The notes under the pieces: model-generated | What the model was told of the DNA's origin: nothing | Databases searched by the model: none | The model's input: only the letters and a program-made list of their open reading frames with translations | Shown here: one piece after another, positions 26,339 through 35,480 of the stretch | Position numbering within the stretch: position 1 is the first letter of the stretch | Layout of the letters: each line of letters opens with the position of its first letter | Source: Azospirillum canadense | Lineage (GTDB): Bacteria > Pseudomonadota > Alphaproteobacteria > Azospirillales > Azospirillaceae | Assembly (NCBI RefSeq): GCF_025961225.1 | Contig: NZ_JAOQNG010000007.1 | Span: 206,001-270,000, forward strand | DNA length: 64,000 nucleotides | Direction: 5' to 3' | Made by a program: the position numbers and the translations under genes

Positions 26339-26836
26339 ATGTCGGAACAGGCGTTGAAAGACCTCTTCATCAAGGAATTGCAGGACACCTACAGCTCTGA
26401 GACGCAGATTTTGGAAGCCCTGCCGGCGATGGCGGATGCGGCCTCCTCGCCCCAGCTCAAGCAGGCGTTCCAGACCCACCTCAAGGAGACCGACGGCCAG
26501 ATCAAGCGCCTGGACCGCATCTTCCAGATGCTTAAGGCCGATCCGGGCGGCAACACCTGCGAGGCGACGCAAGGGTTGGTCGAGGAAGCCGAGGAGATCA
26601 TGGAGGAAGGCCTCCCCGCCGAAGTGCTGGACGTCGCCCTGATCATGGCCGCCCAGAAGGTCGAGCATTACGAGATCGCCAGCTACGGGTCGCTCCGCAC
26701 CCTGGCCGAGACCTGCGGCATGACCGACGTCGCCAAGCTGCTGGAGGAAACGCTGGAGGAGGAAAAGGCGACCGACCAGAAGCTCAACCAACTCGCCGAA
26801 GGCGAGGTCAACCAGCGCGCCTTCAAGGCCGCGTAG
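26339..26836 (+). CDS. YciE/DUF892 ferritin-like protein
   Basis: A 165-residue four-helix-bundle protein of the DUF892 (YciE) family, recognisable from KDLFIKELQDTYSSETQILEALP at the start and HYEIASYGSLRTLAE in the third helix. Conserved Glu and His residues (Glu14 region, Glu/His in KVEHYEI) form a likely di-metal site. It is a cytoplasmic stress-associated protein in many proteobacteria. An AAGGA sequence lies upstream of the ATG at 26339. The 176-base divergent gap to the App1-like gene probably holds both promoters; I could not find a convincing EcfG site there. Confidence 0.92.
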   Translation: MSEQALKDLFIKELQDTYSSETQILEALPAMADAASSPQLKQAFQTHLKETDGQIKRLDRIFQMLKADPGGNTCEATQGLVEEAEEIMEEGLPAEVLDVALIMAAQKVEHYEIASYGSLRTLAETCGMTDVAKLLEETLEEEKATDQKLNQLAEGEVNQRAFKAA

Positions 26837-26844
26837 TCGGATGC

Positions 26845-26882
26845 GCGGGCTGGCCCGGGCAATCAAGGCCCGACCAGCCCGC
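26845..26882 (+). terminator. Hairpin after YciE-like gene
   Basis: GCGGGCTGG pairs with CCAGCCCGC over nine bases, with an inner CGGGC/GCCCG stem and a small AT-containing loop. It begins nine bases after the stop codon and lies before the next plus-strand ABC operon. Confidence 0.6.
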
Positions 26883-26936
26883 AACCCTTTGGCACCGCCG
26901 GGCATTGAAAGCCTCGTCGCCAATCGCTGGCCGGGG

Positions 26937-28514
26937 ATGCTGATGACCGGATTTCGACGCGCGCTTGCGGGTTTGGTCGTTGCCGCGCCGCTCGCCCTGG
27001 AGGGTGCGCCCCTTCGGGCGGATCCGGTGCCGAAGGACGTGCTCGTCGTCGGGCAGATCGCGGAGCCGGCGTCGCTCGACCCGGCGGTCAGCACCGCGAC
27101 CAACGATTTTCGCATCCTGGTCAACCTGTATGAGGGGCTGGTCCGCTACAAGCCCGGAACGCTGGAGGTCGAACCCGCGCTGGCCGAGCGCTGGACGGTG
27201 TCCGACGACGGGCTGACCTATCGGTTCACGCTGCGCGACGGCGTCACCTTCCACGACGGCACGCCCTTCGACGCGCAGGCCGTGAAATTCAATTTCGACC
27301 GCCTGCTGGACAAGACCCATCCGGCGGCCGACACCGGGCCTTTCCCCCTCGCCTTCTTCTTCTCCGCCATCGACCGCGTCGAAGCGGTGGACCCGCGCAC
27401 TGTCCGCATCACGTTGAAGGAGCCCTTCGCGCCCTTCCTGTCCAACCTCGCCTACCCCACGGGCCTGATGGTCTCCCCCACCGCGGTGATGAAGGAGCGC
27501 AAGGGATTCGGCCGCCAACCGGTCGGCACCGGCCCCTTCCGTTTCGTGGAGTGGCAGGCCAGCCGGCGCGTGGTCATCGAGCGGAACCCGGGCTATTGGG
27601 GCCCGCCCGCCACGCTGCGCTCGGTGATCTTCCGCCCGGTCACCGACCCGAACACCCGCGCCATGGAGATGCTGGCCGGCGGCCTGGATGTGATGGTGGA
27701 GGTTCCGGCAGACGCCCTGTCGCAGTTCCGCGACGAGGACGGGTTCCGCGTTTACGAGCAGGCCGGCCCGCATTTGTGGTTCCTGATCCTGAACACCCGG
27801 CACGGGCCGTTGAAGGACCGGCGCGTCCGGCAGGCGGTGAACCATGCCATCGACAAGCGGGCCATCGCCGACAGCATCCTGCAGGGCACGGCCATCCCGG
27901 CCCGGGGTCCCGTCGCCCCGGCCTTTGACTGGGCGGCTGACCCGGCCATTCAAGGCTATCCCTACGACCCTGACCGGGCGCGGGCGCTGTTGAAGGAGGC
28001 CGGGGCGGAGGGCGCGTCGCTGGCCTTCCTGGTGGCGGAGGGCGGGTCCGGCATGCTCGACCCGGTCGCCATGGGGACGGCCATCCAGGCGAACCTCGCC
28101 GCGGTAGGCCTCAAAGTGACCATCCAGACCTACGAGTGGAACAGCTACCTCGCGCGCGTGAACGGCGGGCTCAGCGACACGGCGGACATGGCGGAGATGG
28201 CCTGGATGACCAATGATCCCGACACCCTGCCCTACCTGACGCTGCGGTCCGACGCGCTGCCGGAAAAGGGCGGCTTCAATTCCGGCTACTACGCGAACCC
28301 GGCGCTCGACCACCTTCTGGAGCAGGCACGGCGCAGCAATGACCGGAGCGAGCGTGGTGACCTCTACCGGCGTGCGGAGTGGATCGTCGTGGAGGACGCT
28401 CCCTGGGCCTTCGTCGCGCACTGGAAGCAGAACGCGGTCACCACGGCGGCGGTGCGGGGCTTCGCCTTGCAGCCGTCCTTCTTCCTGCTGCTCGACCGCG
28501 TGTCGAAGGACTGA
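26937..28514 (+). CDS. Periplasmic binding protein of second peptide-type ABC importer
   Basis: An SBP_bac_5-family protein of about 525 residues. The Sec signal is FRRALAGLVVAAPLALEG followed by a cleavable APLRAD. The mature part begins KDVLVVGQIAEPASLDPAVS, typical of the family; TFHDGTPFDAQAVKFNFDRL and RQAVNHAIDKRAIADSIL are further conserved blocks. Two start codons, ATG at 26937 and 26943, are nearly equivalent. A gap of 11 bases separates it from the permease gene, so it heads the operon with the permease and the fused permease/ATPase. The ligand is probably a peptide or related compound; the sequence alone does not tell which. Confidence 0.93.
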   Translation: MLMTGFRRALAGLVVAAPLALEGAPLRADPVPKDVLVVGQIAEPASLDPAVSTATNDFRILVNLYEGLVRYKPGTLEVEPALAERWTVSDDGLTYRFTLRDGVTFHDGTPFDAQAVKFNFDRLLDKTHPAADTGPFPLAFFFSAIDRVEAVDPRTVRITLKEPFAPFLSNLAYPTGLMVSPTAVMKERKGFGRQPVGTGPFRFVEWQASRRVVIERNPGYWGPPATLRSVIFRPVTDPNTRAMEMLAGGLDVMVEVPADALSQFRDEDGFRVYEQAGPHLWFLILNTRHGPLKDRRVRQAVNHAIDKRAIADSILQGTAIPARGPVAPAFDWAADPAIQGYPYDPDRARALLKEAGAEGASLAFLVAEGGSGMLDPVAMGTAIQANLAAVGLKVTIQTYEWNSYLARVNGGLSDTADMAEMAWMTNDPDTLPYLTLRSDALPEKGGFNSGYYANPALDHLLEQARRSNDRSERGDLYRRAEWIVVEDAPWAFVAHWKQNAVTTAAVRGFALQPSFFLLLDRVSKD

Positions 28515-28525
28515 GGGACGCGCCC

Positions 28526-29473
28526 GTGGCTTCCTACATCCTCGGCCGGATCCTGGCGCTGGTGCCCGTGCTGTTCGGGCTCAGCGTCATCGTCTTCCTG
28601 ATCATGGCGTTGATCCCCGGGGACCCGGCGACCGCGATCCTCGGCCCCTACGCGACGCCGGAGAACGTCGCCCGGATCAACCACGACCTGGGCCTCGACC
28701 GCAGCCTGCCGGTGCGCTACACGACTTGGCTCGGCCACGTTTTGGCCGGCGACTTGGGGCGATCTTCCAGCCTCAACCGGCCGGTGCTGGACGAGGTGGC
28801 GGAGCGCTTCTCCGCCACACTGGTGTTGGCCGGCGCGGCGCTGGTTTTGGCCTCGATCCTGGGGCTGCTGGCCGGGATTGTCTCCGCCGTGCGGCAGTTC
28901 GGGCTGGCCGACAAGCTGGTGACGCTGGCGGTGCTGGTCGGCATCTCCATGCCGACCTTCTGGCTGGGCCTGCTGCTGATCCTGGCCTTCGCCGTCCGCC
29001 TGCGCCTGCTGCCGGTGAGCGGGATGTTTTCGATCTACGGCGGCGGCGACCTGCCCGACCTGCTGCGGCATCTGGCTCTGCCCGCCGCGACGCTGGCCGT
29101 GGTGGCCGCCGGGGTGATCGCGCGGCTGACGCGGTCGGCCATGCTGGACGTGCTGCGCCAGGACTTCGTCCGCACCGCCCGCGCCAAGGGCCTGACGGAG
29201 CGCCGCGTGGTGTTCGGCCACGCGCTGCGAGCGGCCATGGTCACGGTGATCCCGGTGATCGGCATCCAGGCCGGCTTCGTGCTGGGCGGTGCGGTCTACA
29301 TCGAGACGGTGTTCCAGTGGCCGGGCATCGGCCGCATGCTGGTGAACGCCATCGCCACGCGGGACGTGCTGCTGGTCCAGGGCGGGGTGCTGGTGGTCGC
29401 GGCCAGCTACGTCCTTTTCAACCTTTTGGCCGACGTCCTTCAACGCCTGCTCGACCCGAGGATCGCGCCATGA
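28526..29473 (+). CDS. Peptide-type ABC permease (DppB-like)
   Basis: A 315-residue inner-membrane permease. It begins ILGRILALVPVLFGLSVIVF, then ALIPGDPATAILGP, the DppB hallmark. Further features are GDLGRSSSLNRPV in the periplasmic part, the EAA-type loop with RTARAKGLTERRVVFGHALR, and the terminal VFQWPGIGRMLVNAI. The start is the GTG at 28526. The stop overlaps the ATG of the next gene (ATGA), which carries the second permease and both ATPases. It should form the heterodimeric channel with the N-terminal domain of that fusion protein. Confidence 0.93.
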   Translation: MASYILGRILALVPVLFGLSVIVFLIMALIPGDPATAILGPYATPENVARINHDLGLDRSLPVRYTTWLGHVLAGDLGRSSSLNRPVLDEVAERFSATLVLAGAALVLASILGLLAGIVSAVRQFGLADKLVTLAVLVGISMPTFWLGLLLILAFAVRLRLLPVSGMFSIYGGGDLPDLLRHLALPAATLAVVAAGVIARLTRSAMLDVLRQDFVRTARAKGLTERRVVFGHALRAAMVTVIPVIGIQAGFVLGGAVYIETVFQWPGIGRMLVNAIATRDVLLVQGGVLVVAASYVLFNLLADVLQRLLDPRIAP

Positions 29474-31998
29474 GCGCTGGTTTCGCGCTGCTGCGCCGCG
29501 TGATGCGCAACCGGCTGGCGGCGCTGGGCCTCGTGCTGCTGGCGCTGATCGTCGTGGTCGCAGTGGTGGCGCCGATTCTGCCGCTGGCCGATCCGGACGC
29601 GACCGCGCCGGCGCGGCGCCTGTTGCCGCCCTTCAGCCCGGGCGCGTGGCTCGGCACCGACACGCTGGGGCGCGACCTGCTGGCGCGGCTGGTCTGGGGC
29701 ACGCGGCTGAGTTTGGCGGTGGGCGTCGCCGCTTCGGCGCTGGCGGCGCTGGTCGGGTCGGCGATCGGGCTTGTCGCCGGCTACGCGGGCGGGCGGGCGG
29801 ACAGCCTGCTGATGCGCGGCGTCGACGTGCTGATGGCGTTTCCCTACTTGCTGCTGGCGCTCGCCATCGTCGCGGCGCTGGGGCCAGGGCTGCTGAACGC
29901 GCTGTACGCCGTCGTCGTCGCCAACATCCCCTTCTTCGCCCGCAACGTCCGCGGCGTCACCGCGGGTTTGCGCCACCGGGAGTTCGTGGACGCCGCGCGC
30001 CTGTCCGGCATGGGCGGGCCACGCATCCTGTTGACGGAGGTGCTGCCGAACGTCCTGCCGGTGATCGTCATCACCGCGTCCACCACGGTCGGCTGGATGA
30101 TCCTGGAAACGGCCGGCCTGTCCTTCCTCGGTCTGGGGTCGCAGCCGCCGCAAGCCGACCTCGGCTCCATGCTGGGGGAAGGGCGCAAGGCGCTGATCAC
30201 CGCGCCGCACGTCGCCGCCTTGCCCGGCCTCGTCGTCTTCCTGATCGTCATGAGCATGAACCTGATCGGCGACGGGTTGCGCGACGCGCTGGACCCCCGC
30301 CTGCGCTCCGGCCTGCCCGCCCGGCCGAGCGTGGCCACGCGCGTGGAGCGGCACAGCGGCGACGCGCATCCGACAGACGGCGCCCTCCTGGCCATCTCCA
30401 ACCTCCGCACCGCCTTCGAAACGGACACCGGGACGGTGGACGCGGTCAAGGGCATCAGCCTGCGGGTGGCGCCCGGCGAATGCCTGGGCATCATCGGGGA
30501 GTCGGGATCGGGCAAGTCGGTCACGGCGCTGTCCATCGCGCGGCTCGTCGCCTCGCCGCCGGGCGTCGTGCGCGGCGGCGCGGTCCGCTTCGGCGGCGAC
30601 GACCTGCTGGCCCTGCCGGTCGGCGCGCTGCGCCGGCTGCGCGGCGGGCGGATCGCCTACGTCTTCCAGGATCCGCTGACCACGCTCCACCCGCTGATGC
30701 GCGTCGGCGCGCAGGTGGTGGAGGCGATCCGCGCCCACCAGCCCGTGCCGGGGGCCGAGGCGTGGCGCCGCACCGTGGACCTGTTCGCCGCGGTGAAGCT
30801 GCCCGACCCCGCCGGCATCGCCCACGCCTACCCGCATGAACTCTCCGGCGGGCAGCGCCAGCGGGTGTCCATCGCCATGGCGCTCGCCAACGATCCGGAG
30901 CTGATCGTCGCGGACGAGCCGACCACCGCGCTGGACGTCACCGTGCAGGCGGAGGTGCTGGACCTGCTGGACGAGCTGCGGCAGCAGCGCAACCTCGCCA
31001 TCCTCTTCATCAGCCACGATTTCGGCGTGATCGCCCGACTGTGTGACCGGGTGGCCGTGATGCACCGGGGCGTGGTCGTGGAGGAGGGCGACGCGCGCGC
31101 CGTCCTCGCCGACCCGCGGCACGACTACACCCGGCGCCTGCTCGCCGCCGTGCCGGTCCTCGGGCAGCCCCGGCGCTTGGTCCCGGCCGCGCCAACGGTC
31201 GCGGGGGCCGGGCTTGCGGTCGAGGTCCGCGCCCTGTCCAAGACCTACCCCGCGCGCCGCTCCCTGTTCGGGCGGTCGCGCCCGGCGGTGCGGGCGCTGG
31301 ACTCCGTGTCGCTGCGGGTCGCTGAGGGCGAGACGCTGGGCATCGTCGGGGAATCCGGCTGCGGGAAATCGACGCTCGCCCGCTGCCTCGTCGGGCTGAC
31401 GCGCCCGACCGCGGGGACCATCCGGCTGGACGGGCGGACCGCGGACGAGCTTGCCGCCGCCGGGCCGAGGACGCTGGGCCGCACGGTGCAGTACGTTTTC
31501 CAGGACCCGCTGTCGTCCCTCAACCCGCGCAAGTCCATCCGGAACGTCCTGGCGGCCCCCTTGCGCTTCCTGGCCGGTCTCGACACTGGCGCGTGGGAGG
31601 CGCGCATGGTGGAGCTGATGCGCTCGGTCGATCTCGACCCCGCCGTGCTCGACCGCTACCCGCACGAGTTCTCCGGCGGGCAGGCCCAGCGCATCGCCAT
31701 CGCGCGGGCGCTCGCCGCCGGGGCCCGGATCATCGTGCTGGACGAGGCCGTGTCCGCGCTGGACGTGTCGGTGCAGGCACAAGTGCTCCGCCTGCTGGCC
31801 GAGTTGAAGGCGCGGCACGGCCTGACCTACCTGTTCATCAGCCACGACCTCGCCGTGGTGCAGGCCGTCGCCGACCGCATCGTCGTCATGGCCGCCGGCG
31901 CCATCGTCGAGGAAGGCCCGTGCGAGCGGCTGTTCGCCGCCCCGCGGCACCCCTACACGCGCGGCCTGATCGACGCGGTTCCCACCCTACCGTCCTGA
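29470..31998 (+). CDS. Three-part ABC fusion: DppC-like permease + DppD-like ATPase + DppF-like ATPase
   Basis: One 842-residue polypeptide. Residues 1-285 are a complete permease: LGTDTLGRD at 61-69, coupling loop near 170-195, LSFLGLG near 217-223. Residues 305-560 form the first ATPase: Walker A GESGSGKS at 343-350, signature LSGGQ at 458-462, Walker B ending VADEP. Residues 582-842 form the second ATPase: GESGCGKS at 627-634, FSGGQ at 734-738, Walker B ending VLDEA, and both have ISHD switch regions. The linkers are short and Pro/Ala-rich (near 285-303 and 563-582). The second ATPase has DEAVSALD in place of the more common DEPTSALD. Permease-ATPase fusions are known, but fusing all three on one chain is uncommon. 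Together with the DppB-like protein this gives the importer only two membrane/ATPase polypeptides. Confidence 0.93.
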   Translation: MSAGFALLRRVMRNRLAALGLVLLALIVVVAVVAPILPLADPDATAPARRLLPPFSPGAWLGTDTLGRDLLARLVWGTRLSLAVGVAASALAALVGSAIGLVAGYAGGRADSLLMRGVDVLMAFPYLLLALAIVAALGPGLLNALYAVVVANIPFFARNVRGVTAGLRHREFVDAARLSGMGGPRILLTEVLPNVLPVIVITASTTVGWMILETAGLSFLGLGSQPPQADLGSMLGEGRKALITAPHVAALPGLVVFLIVMSMNLIGDGLRDALDPRLRSGLPARPSVATRVERHSGDAHPTDGALLAISNLRTAFETDTGTVDAVKGISLRVAPGECLGIIGESGSGKSVTALSIARLVASPPGVVRGGAVRFGGDDLLALPVGALRRLRGGRIAYVFQDPLTTLHPLMRVGAQVVEAIRAHQPVPGAEAWRRTVDLFAAVKLPDPAGIAHAYPHELSGGQRQRVSIAMALANDPELIVADEPTTALDVTVQAEVLDLLDELRQQRNLAILFISHDFGVIARLCDRVAVMHRGVVVEEGDARAVLADPRHDYTRRLLAAVPVLGQPRRLVPAAPTVAGAGLAVEVRALSKTYPARRSLFGRSRPAVRALDSVSLRVAEGETLGIVGESGCGKSTLARCLVGLTRPTAGTIRLDGRTADELAAAGPRTLGRTVQYVFQDPLSSLNPRKSIRNVLAAPLRFLAGLDTGAWEARMVELMRSVDLDPAVLDRYPHEFSGGQAQRIAIARALAAGARIIVLDEAVSALDVSVQAQVLRLLAELKARHGLTYLFISHDLAVVQAVADRIVVMAAGAIVEEGPCERLFAAPRHPYTRGLIDAVPTLPS

Positions 31999-32018
31999 TG
32001 CTCATGACCGGCGTGGCT

Positions 32019-32738
32019 TCACAGGGACGCGCCGCCGCACACGAAGATCCGCTGCCCGGTGATGCCCGCCGCCGCGTCGGACAGGAGGAAGGCGGTCAGC
32101 GCGGCGACCTCCTCCGGCTTGATGAAGCGTCCGATCGGGGGCAACTTCGGCGGAAGGCCGGCGCGGTTGGGGTCCTTCAGCATCGGCGTGTCCGTCGCGC
32201 CCGGCGCCACCACGTTGACCGTGATGCCGCGCGGCGCCAGCTCCAGCGCCCAGGAGCGGGCGAGCGCCACCATGGCCGCCTTGGTCGCCGCGTACTGGCT
32301 GCGACCGGCGGCGCCCTCCGCGGTGCGGCTGCCGATCAGGACGATCCGCCCCGCATCGGGCATCCGGGCAGCGGCATGCTCCACCAGCTGAGTCGCCGCC
32401 TCCACGTGCAGGCGCCACATCACCCGCGCGCCCTCGGCGTCCAACTCGCCCAGCGTGCCGACCCGCATGACGCCGGCGGCGTGCACGAGGGCATCCACCG
32501 CCGGCAGTCCGGACAGGACGTCCGCCACGGCCGTAGCGTCCAGCAGGTCCACCGGCGTGACGCGCAGGTGGGGATGCGCGAAGGCGGGCGGCGTCCGGCT
32601 CATCCCCTCCACCGCCCAGCCCTCGCGCAGGAGATGCTGGGCAATGGCCGCACCGATCCCGGAACTCACCCCGGTGACCAGCGCGCGGCGGGGGAGGCCC
32701 TGGCCGTCCCCCGCGGATGGGTGATCCGCCATGCTCAT
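32019..32738 (-). CDS. Short-chain dehydrogenase/reductase
   Basis: A 239-residue classical SDR. The NAD(P)-binding TGVSSGIG is near residues 21-28, the HAAG motif occurs in LVHAAGVMRVG, and the catalytic Ser-Tyr-Lys set is Ser in LIGSRTAEG with YAATK. The C-terminal part ends in GITGQRIFVCGGASL. It may oxidise or reduce a sugar, polyol or acid-sugar intermediate. The ATG at 32738 overlaps the upstream sialidase-fold gene stop (ATGA), so it is the last gene of the acid-sugar operon. It is convergent with the triple-fusion ABC gene, with only a 20-base gap. Confidence 0.92.
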   Translation of the reverse strand: MSMADHPSAGDGQGLPRRALVTGVSSGIGAAIAQHLLREGWAVEGMSRTPPAFAHPHLRVTPVDLLDATAVADVLSGLPAVDALVHAAGVMRVGTLGELDAEGARVMWRLHVEAATQLVEHAAARMPDAGRIVLIGSRTAEGAAGRSQYAATKAAMVALARSWALELAPRGITVNVVAPGATDTPMLKDPNRAGLPPKLPPIGRFIKPEEVAALTAFLLSDAAAGITGQRIFVCGGASL

Positions 32739-33949
32739 GCGTCCTTGGCCGGCCAATCCAAGGGAACGCGGCTGTACTTGATCGCTTGGCGGAAGTAGGT
32801 GAAGGCGACGTGCAGGTCGCCGTCCGCCGTCTGCGTGACCGAGGGGTAGGAGAACTCCCGGTTCAGGCTGTCCTTGGAGTTGTTGGTCATGCAGTAGCCG
32901 TCCCCAACCTCCAGGTTCCGGCGCACCGGCCAGGTGATTCCGCCGTCGCTCGACAGGGCGAGCGTCAGCGGCGCGCGGGGTGCACCCCAGAAAGCCTTGC
33001 GGCCCTGCGCCTGCGCCGGGGCGGGCGCGACCGCCACCGCCGCCGCGGCGACCGGAACCGTCGCGTCGTCCTCGATCTCGTCGTACAGCGACGCGCGCCG
33101 TTCGGTCGCCTGCTCCGCGCTGGACGGGTTGCAGACGATGGCCAGCCGCCCGTCGCGGAGCGCCGTCACCTGGATGGAGGAGTTGTTGTTGGGCAACTCC
33201 GTCGGCACCGGCTTGCTCCAGCTCCGCCCGTTGTCGGTGGAGGTGCTTCGGTAGACATGGTCGGCCCACCGGCTGCGGAAGAAGGCGGCCAGGGTGCCGT
33301 CGGCTAGGGGCACAATGCTCATATGGACGCAGCCCGTGCTGTCCGGCACCGGGTGCTCCGTCCAGGTCCGGCCCTGGTCGGTGGAGATCTTCACGGCGCT
33401 GGTGTCGTTGTCGCCCACCCACTTTTCGCCCGGCGTGCCGTGGCAGAGGAAGACCGGCAGCAGCCAGTCGCCGTTCGGCAGCACGACCAACGGCTGGCGG
33501 ATGAAGATGCCGTCGCCGGCCCCCGCCTCGAACAGGGTGCGGATCGGACCCCAGCTCCGCCCGTCGTCGGCCGAGGTCCGGCACCGGACGATGGCGGTAT
33601 CCTGGTTGCCGGACACCTGCGCGGTGTAGAACAGCCACAGCGTGCCATCGGGGGCCAGGAACAGGACGGGGTTCTGCTCCGACCGCGACGGGTCGTCGGA
33701 CAGCCGGACCGGGTCGGTCCAGCGGTCGGAGCCGGCGGCCAGCCGCGAGAAATAGATGGAGATGTCCGGAATGCCCTCCTGCGTGCCGCCGAACCAGACG
33801 CAGGCGAGGTCGCCGTTGCCGAGCACGGTGATGTTGGCGGCGTGGTTCTGGACGCAGGGCGACGGCAGGTAGCTGTCGCGGCGCTGCGGGTCGCCGGCGA
33901 CGGGCGCGACGCGCCCGCGGTCGGTGGGGAGGGTGGCGGTGTCGGTCAT
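32735..33949 (-). CDS. Sialidase-fold (BNR-repeat) protein without signal peptide
   Basis: A 404-residue six-bladed beta-propeller of the exo-sialidase superfamily. It has several Asp-box repeats (S-x-D-x-G-x-x-W type): SADDGRSWGP, STDQGRTWTE, STDNGRSWSK and SSDGGITWPV. It lacks an N-terminal signal peptide, so it should be cytoplasmic, unlike secreted sialidases. A low-complexity Ala/Pro/Val insertion (near residues 297-316) interrupts the propeller between blades. It shares an operon with a sodium symporter and acid-sugar enzymes; it probably acts on an intracellular sugar or acid-sugar derivative, or on a lactone. Sialidase activity itself is not established by the fold. Confidence 0.85.
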   Translation of the reverse strand: MTDTATLPTDRGRVAPVAGDPQRRDSYLPSPCVQNHAANITVLGNGDLACVWFGGTQEGIPDISIYFSRLAAGSDRWTDPVRLSDDPSRSEQNPVLFLAPDGTLWLFYTAQVSGNQDTAIVRCRTSADDGRSWGPIRTLFEAGAGDGIFIRQPLVVLPNGDWLLPVFLCHGTPGEKWVGDNDTSAVKISTDQGRTWTEHPVPDSTGCVHMSIVPLADGTLAAFFRSRWADHVYRSTSTDNGRSWSKPVPTELPNNNSSIQVTALRDGRLAIVCNPSSAEQATERRASLYDEIEDDATVPVAAAAVAVAPAPAQAQGRKAFWGAPRAPLTLALSSDGGITWPVRRNLEVGDGYCMTNNSKDSLNREFSYPSVTQTADGDLHVAFTYFRQAIKYSRVPLDWPAKDA

Positions 33950-33985
33950 GGCGTCACATGTCAGGAATGAGAGAAGGCTGGGCGA

Positions 33986-35401
33986 TCAGGAGGCGTCGGC
34001 CTGCGGCGGGGCGGCCAGGACGGACGGCGCGCTCTTCCAGCGGAACAGGCGCTCCAGCCCCATCACGGCCATGGGCGTCAGCAGCGCCACGTACATGTTG
34101 TCGATGCCGTAGGGGTTGCCGAGGACGTACCAGAGGGTCGTGGTGACCGTGGCGCCCAGCAGGCCGAGCGTGGCACCCATGTTGCTGGCGAAGAAGGGCA
34201 GGAAGAAGCCGATCACGGCGATGACGGTGATGGACAGGCGTAGCGCCCGGGTGAAAAAGGACAGCTTCAGGATTTCCGGCACGAAGAAGACGAAGATCAG
34301 CGGCAGGAAGCCGATGACCAGCGACAGGATGCGGGTGGTGCGGAACTCCTGCTCCGGCGTCGGCTTCTTCCAGGGCACGTAGAAGTCGCGGACCATCAGC
34401 GAGGCGATGGCGAGGGCCACGGTGCTGACGCTGACGAAGACCGACGCGACGAGCGAGGTGGTCACCACAGCGGCCATCAGCGGGTGCATGGAGTCGAGAA
34501 ATACCGGCAGAGCGTAGAGGCTCTTCATGTCCGGATGCAGGTAGTGGGCTGTCACGCCGATCAGCGCCAGCATGATGCCGAGGGGCAGGCAGAAGGCGGC
34601 GGCGTAGAAGGCGGAGTGCTGGGCCTCCTTGGCGCTGCGGTTGGAGGAGATCGCCTGGATGATGAACTGGGTGGAGAAGATGGCGCCGACGGTGCCGATG
34701 ACCCAGGCGAAGACGGTCGGCAAGCCGATGGTGCCGTCCCAGGTGAAGTAGTAGCCGGGCAGCTTCTCCATCACCGGCGCGATGCCGCCGCTCGCCGACA
34801 GCGCGACGCCGAGGATCAGGGCGATGCCGACGACCTTCAGCGCGCTGTGCAGGATGGTAACGTAGGCAATCCCCTTCAGCCCGCCGAACACGTAGTAGAA
34901 GGTGCTGACCACCGCGATGATCACCATGGCCCAGGTCAGGTTCAGGTTCATCACCGTGGACAGGGCCGCGGCACCGCTGACGTAGTTGCCCACGTTCACC
35001 AGCAGGAGCGCGTACATCATGATGATCGACACCGTCCGCATGGTGGAGGTGCCGTAGTGCTTCGCGATGGCGGCGGAGATCGTGTACTCGCCGGACCCGT
35101 AGATCCGCCGAGCGAAGAACAGGCCGAACAGCAGGAAGCCGATCGACGCGCCCAGCACCGACCAGGAGGCGGCCATGCCGGAGGAGAAGGCCTCCTGCGC
35201 GGTACCGACCGTCGACTTGGCGCCGATGAACTCCGACATCAGCAGCACGCCGACGACCGCCGCCGGCATGGAGCGCGCCGCGTTCATGAATTCCCCGGTG
35301 GTCCGGCTGCGCAGCCGCACCGTCAGCCACGAGGTGAAGAGGATGTAGGCCGCGACGATCCCCAGGATCAACGCGCTTTCCGCACTGGTGAAGTGGTTCA
35401 T
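33986..35401 (-). CDS. Sodium:solute symporter (SSS family)
   Basis: A 471-residue protein with about 12-13 hydrophobic segments. It starts SALILGIVAAYILFTSWLTV, the first helix, followed by RSRTTGEFMNAARSMPA and, later, EFIGAKSTVGTAQEAFSSG, which resembles the SSS sodium/substrate helix region; GLKGIAYVTILHSALKVVG is another family block. It should import an organic acid, sugar acid or related solute with sodium ions across the inner membrane. It lies 36 bases from the sialidase-fold gene and 79 bases from the aldolase gene, so it provides uptake for the same catabolic operon. The substrate cannot be inferred precisely from sequence. Confidence 0.93.
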   Translation of the reverse strand: MNHFTSAESALILGIVAAYILFTSWLTVRLRSRTTGEFMNAARSMPAAVVGVLLMSEFIGAKSTVGTAQEAFSSGMAASWSVLGASIGFLLFGLFFARRIYGSGEYTISAAIAKHYGTSTMRTVSIIMMYALLLVNVGNYVSGAAALSTVMNLNLTWAMVIIAVVSTFYYVFGGLKGIAYVTILHSALKVVGIALILGVALSASGGIAPVMEKLPGYYFTWDGTIGLPTVFAWVIGTVGAIFSTQFIIQAISSNRSAKEAQHSAFYAAAFCLPLGIMLALIGVTAHYLHPDMKSLYALPVFLDSMHPLMAAVVTTSLVASVFVSVSTVALAIASLMVRDFYVPWKKPTPEQEFRTTRILSLVIGFLPLIFVFFVPEILKLSFFTRALRLSITVIAVIGFFLPFFASNMGATLGLLGATVTTTLWYVLGNPYGIDNMYVALLTPMAVMGLERLFRWKSAPSVLAAPPQADAS

Positions 35402-35480
35402 GGACGGCTCCCTAGCGGGCGGATGGCTCCGCCTTTCTGTGTCGTTGTCGTATGGCCGGTGTCTCCGGGCCTGTGCGGCC

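Noticed and set aside
29470..31998. Triple ABC fusion as an artefact of frameshifts
   Set aside because: Each domain is complete and the linkers are in frame with normal codon character, so no shift is needed to explain it.
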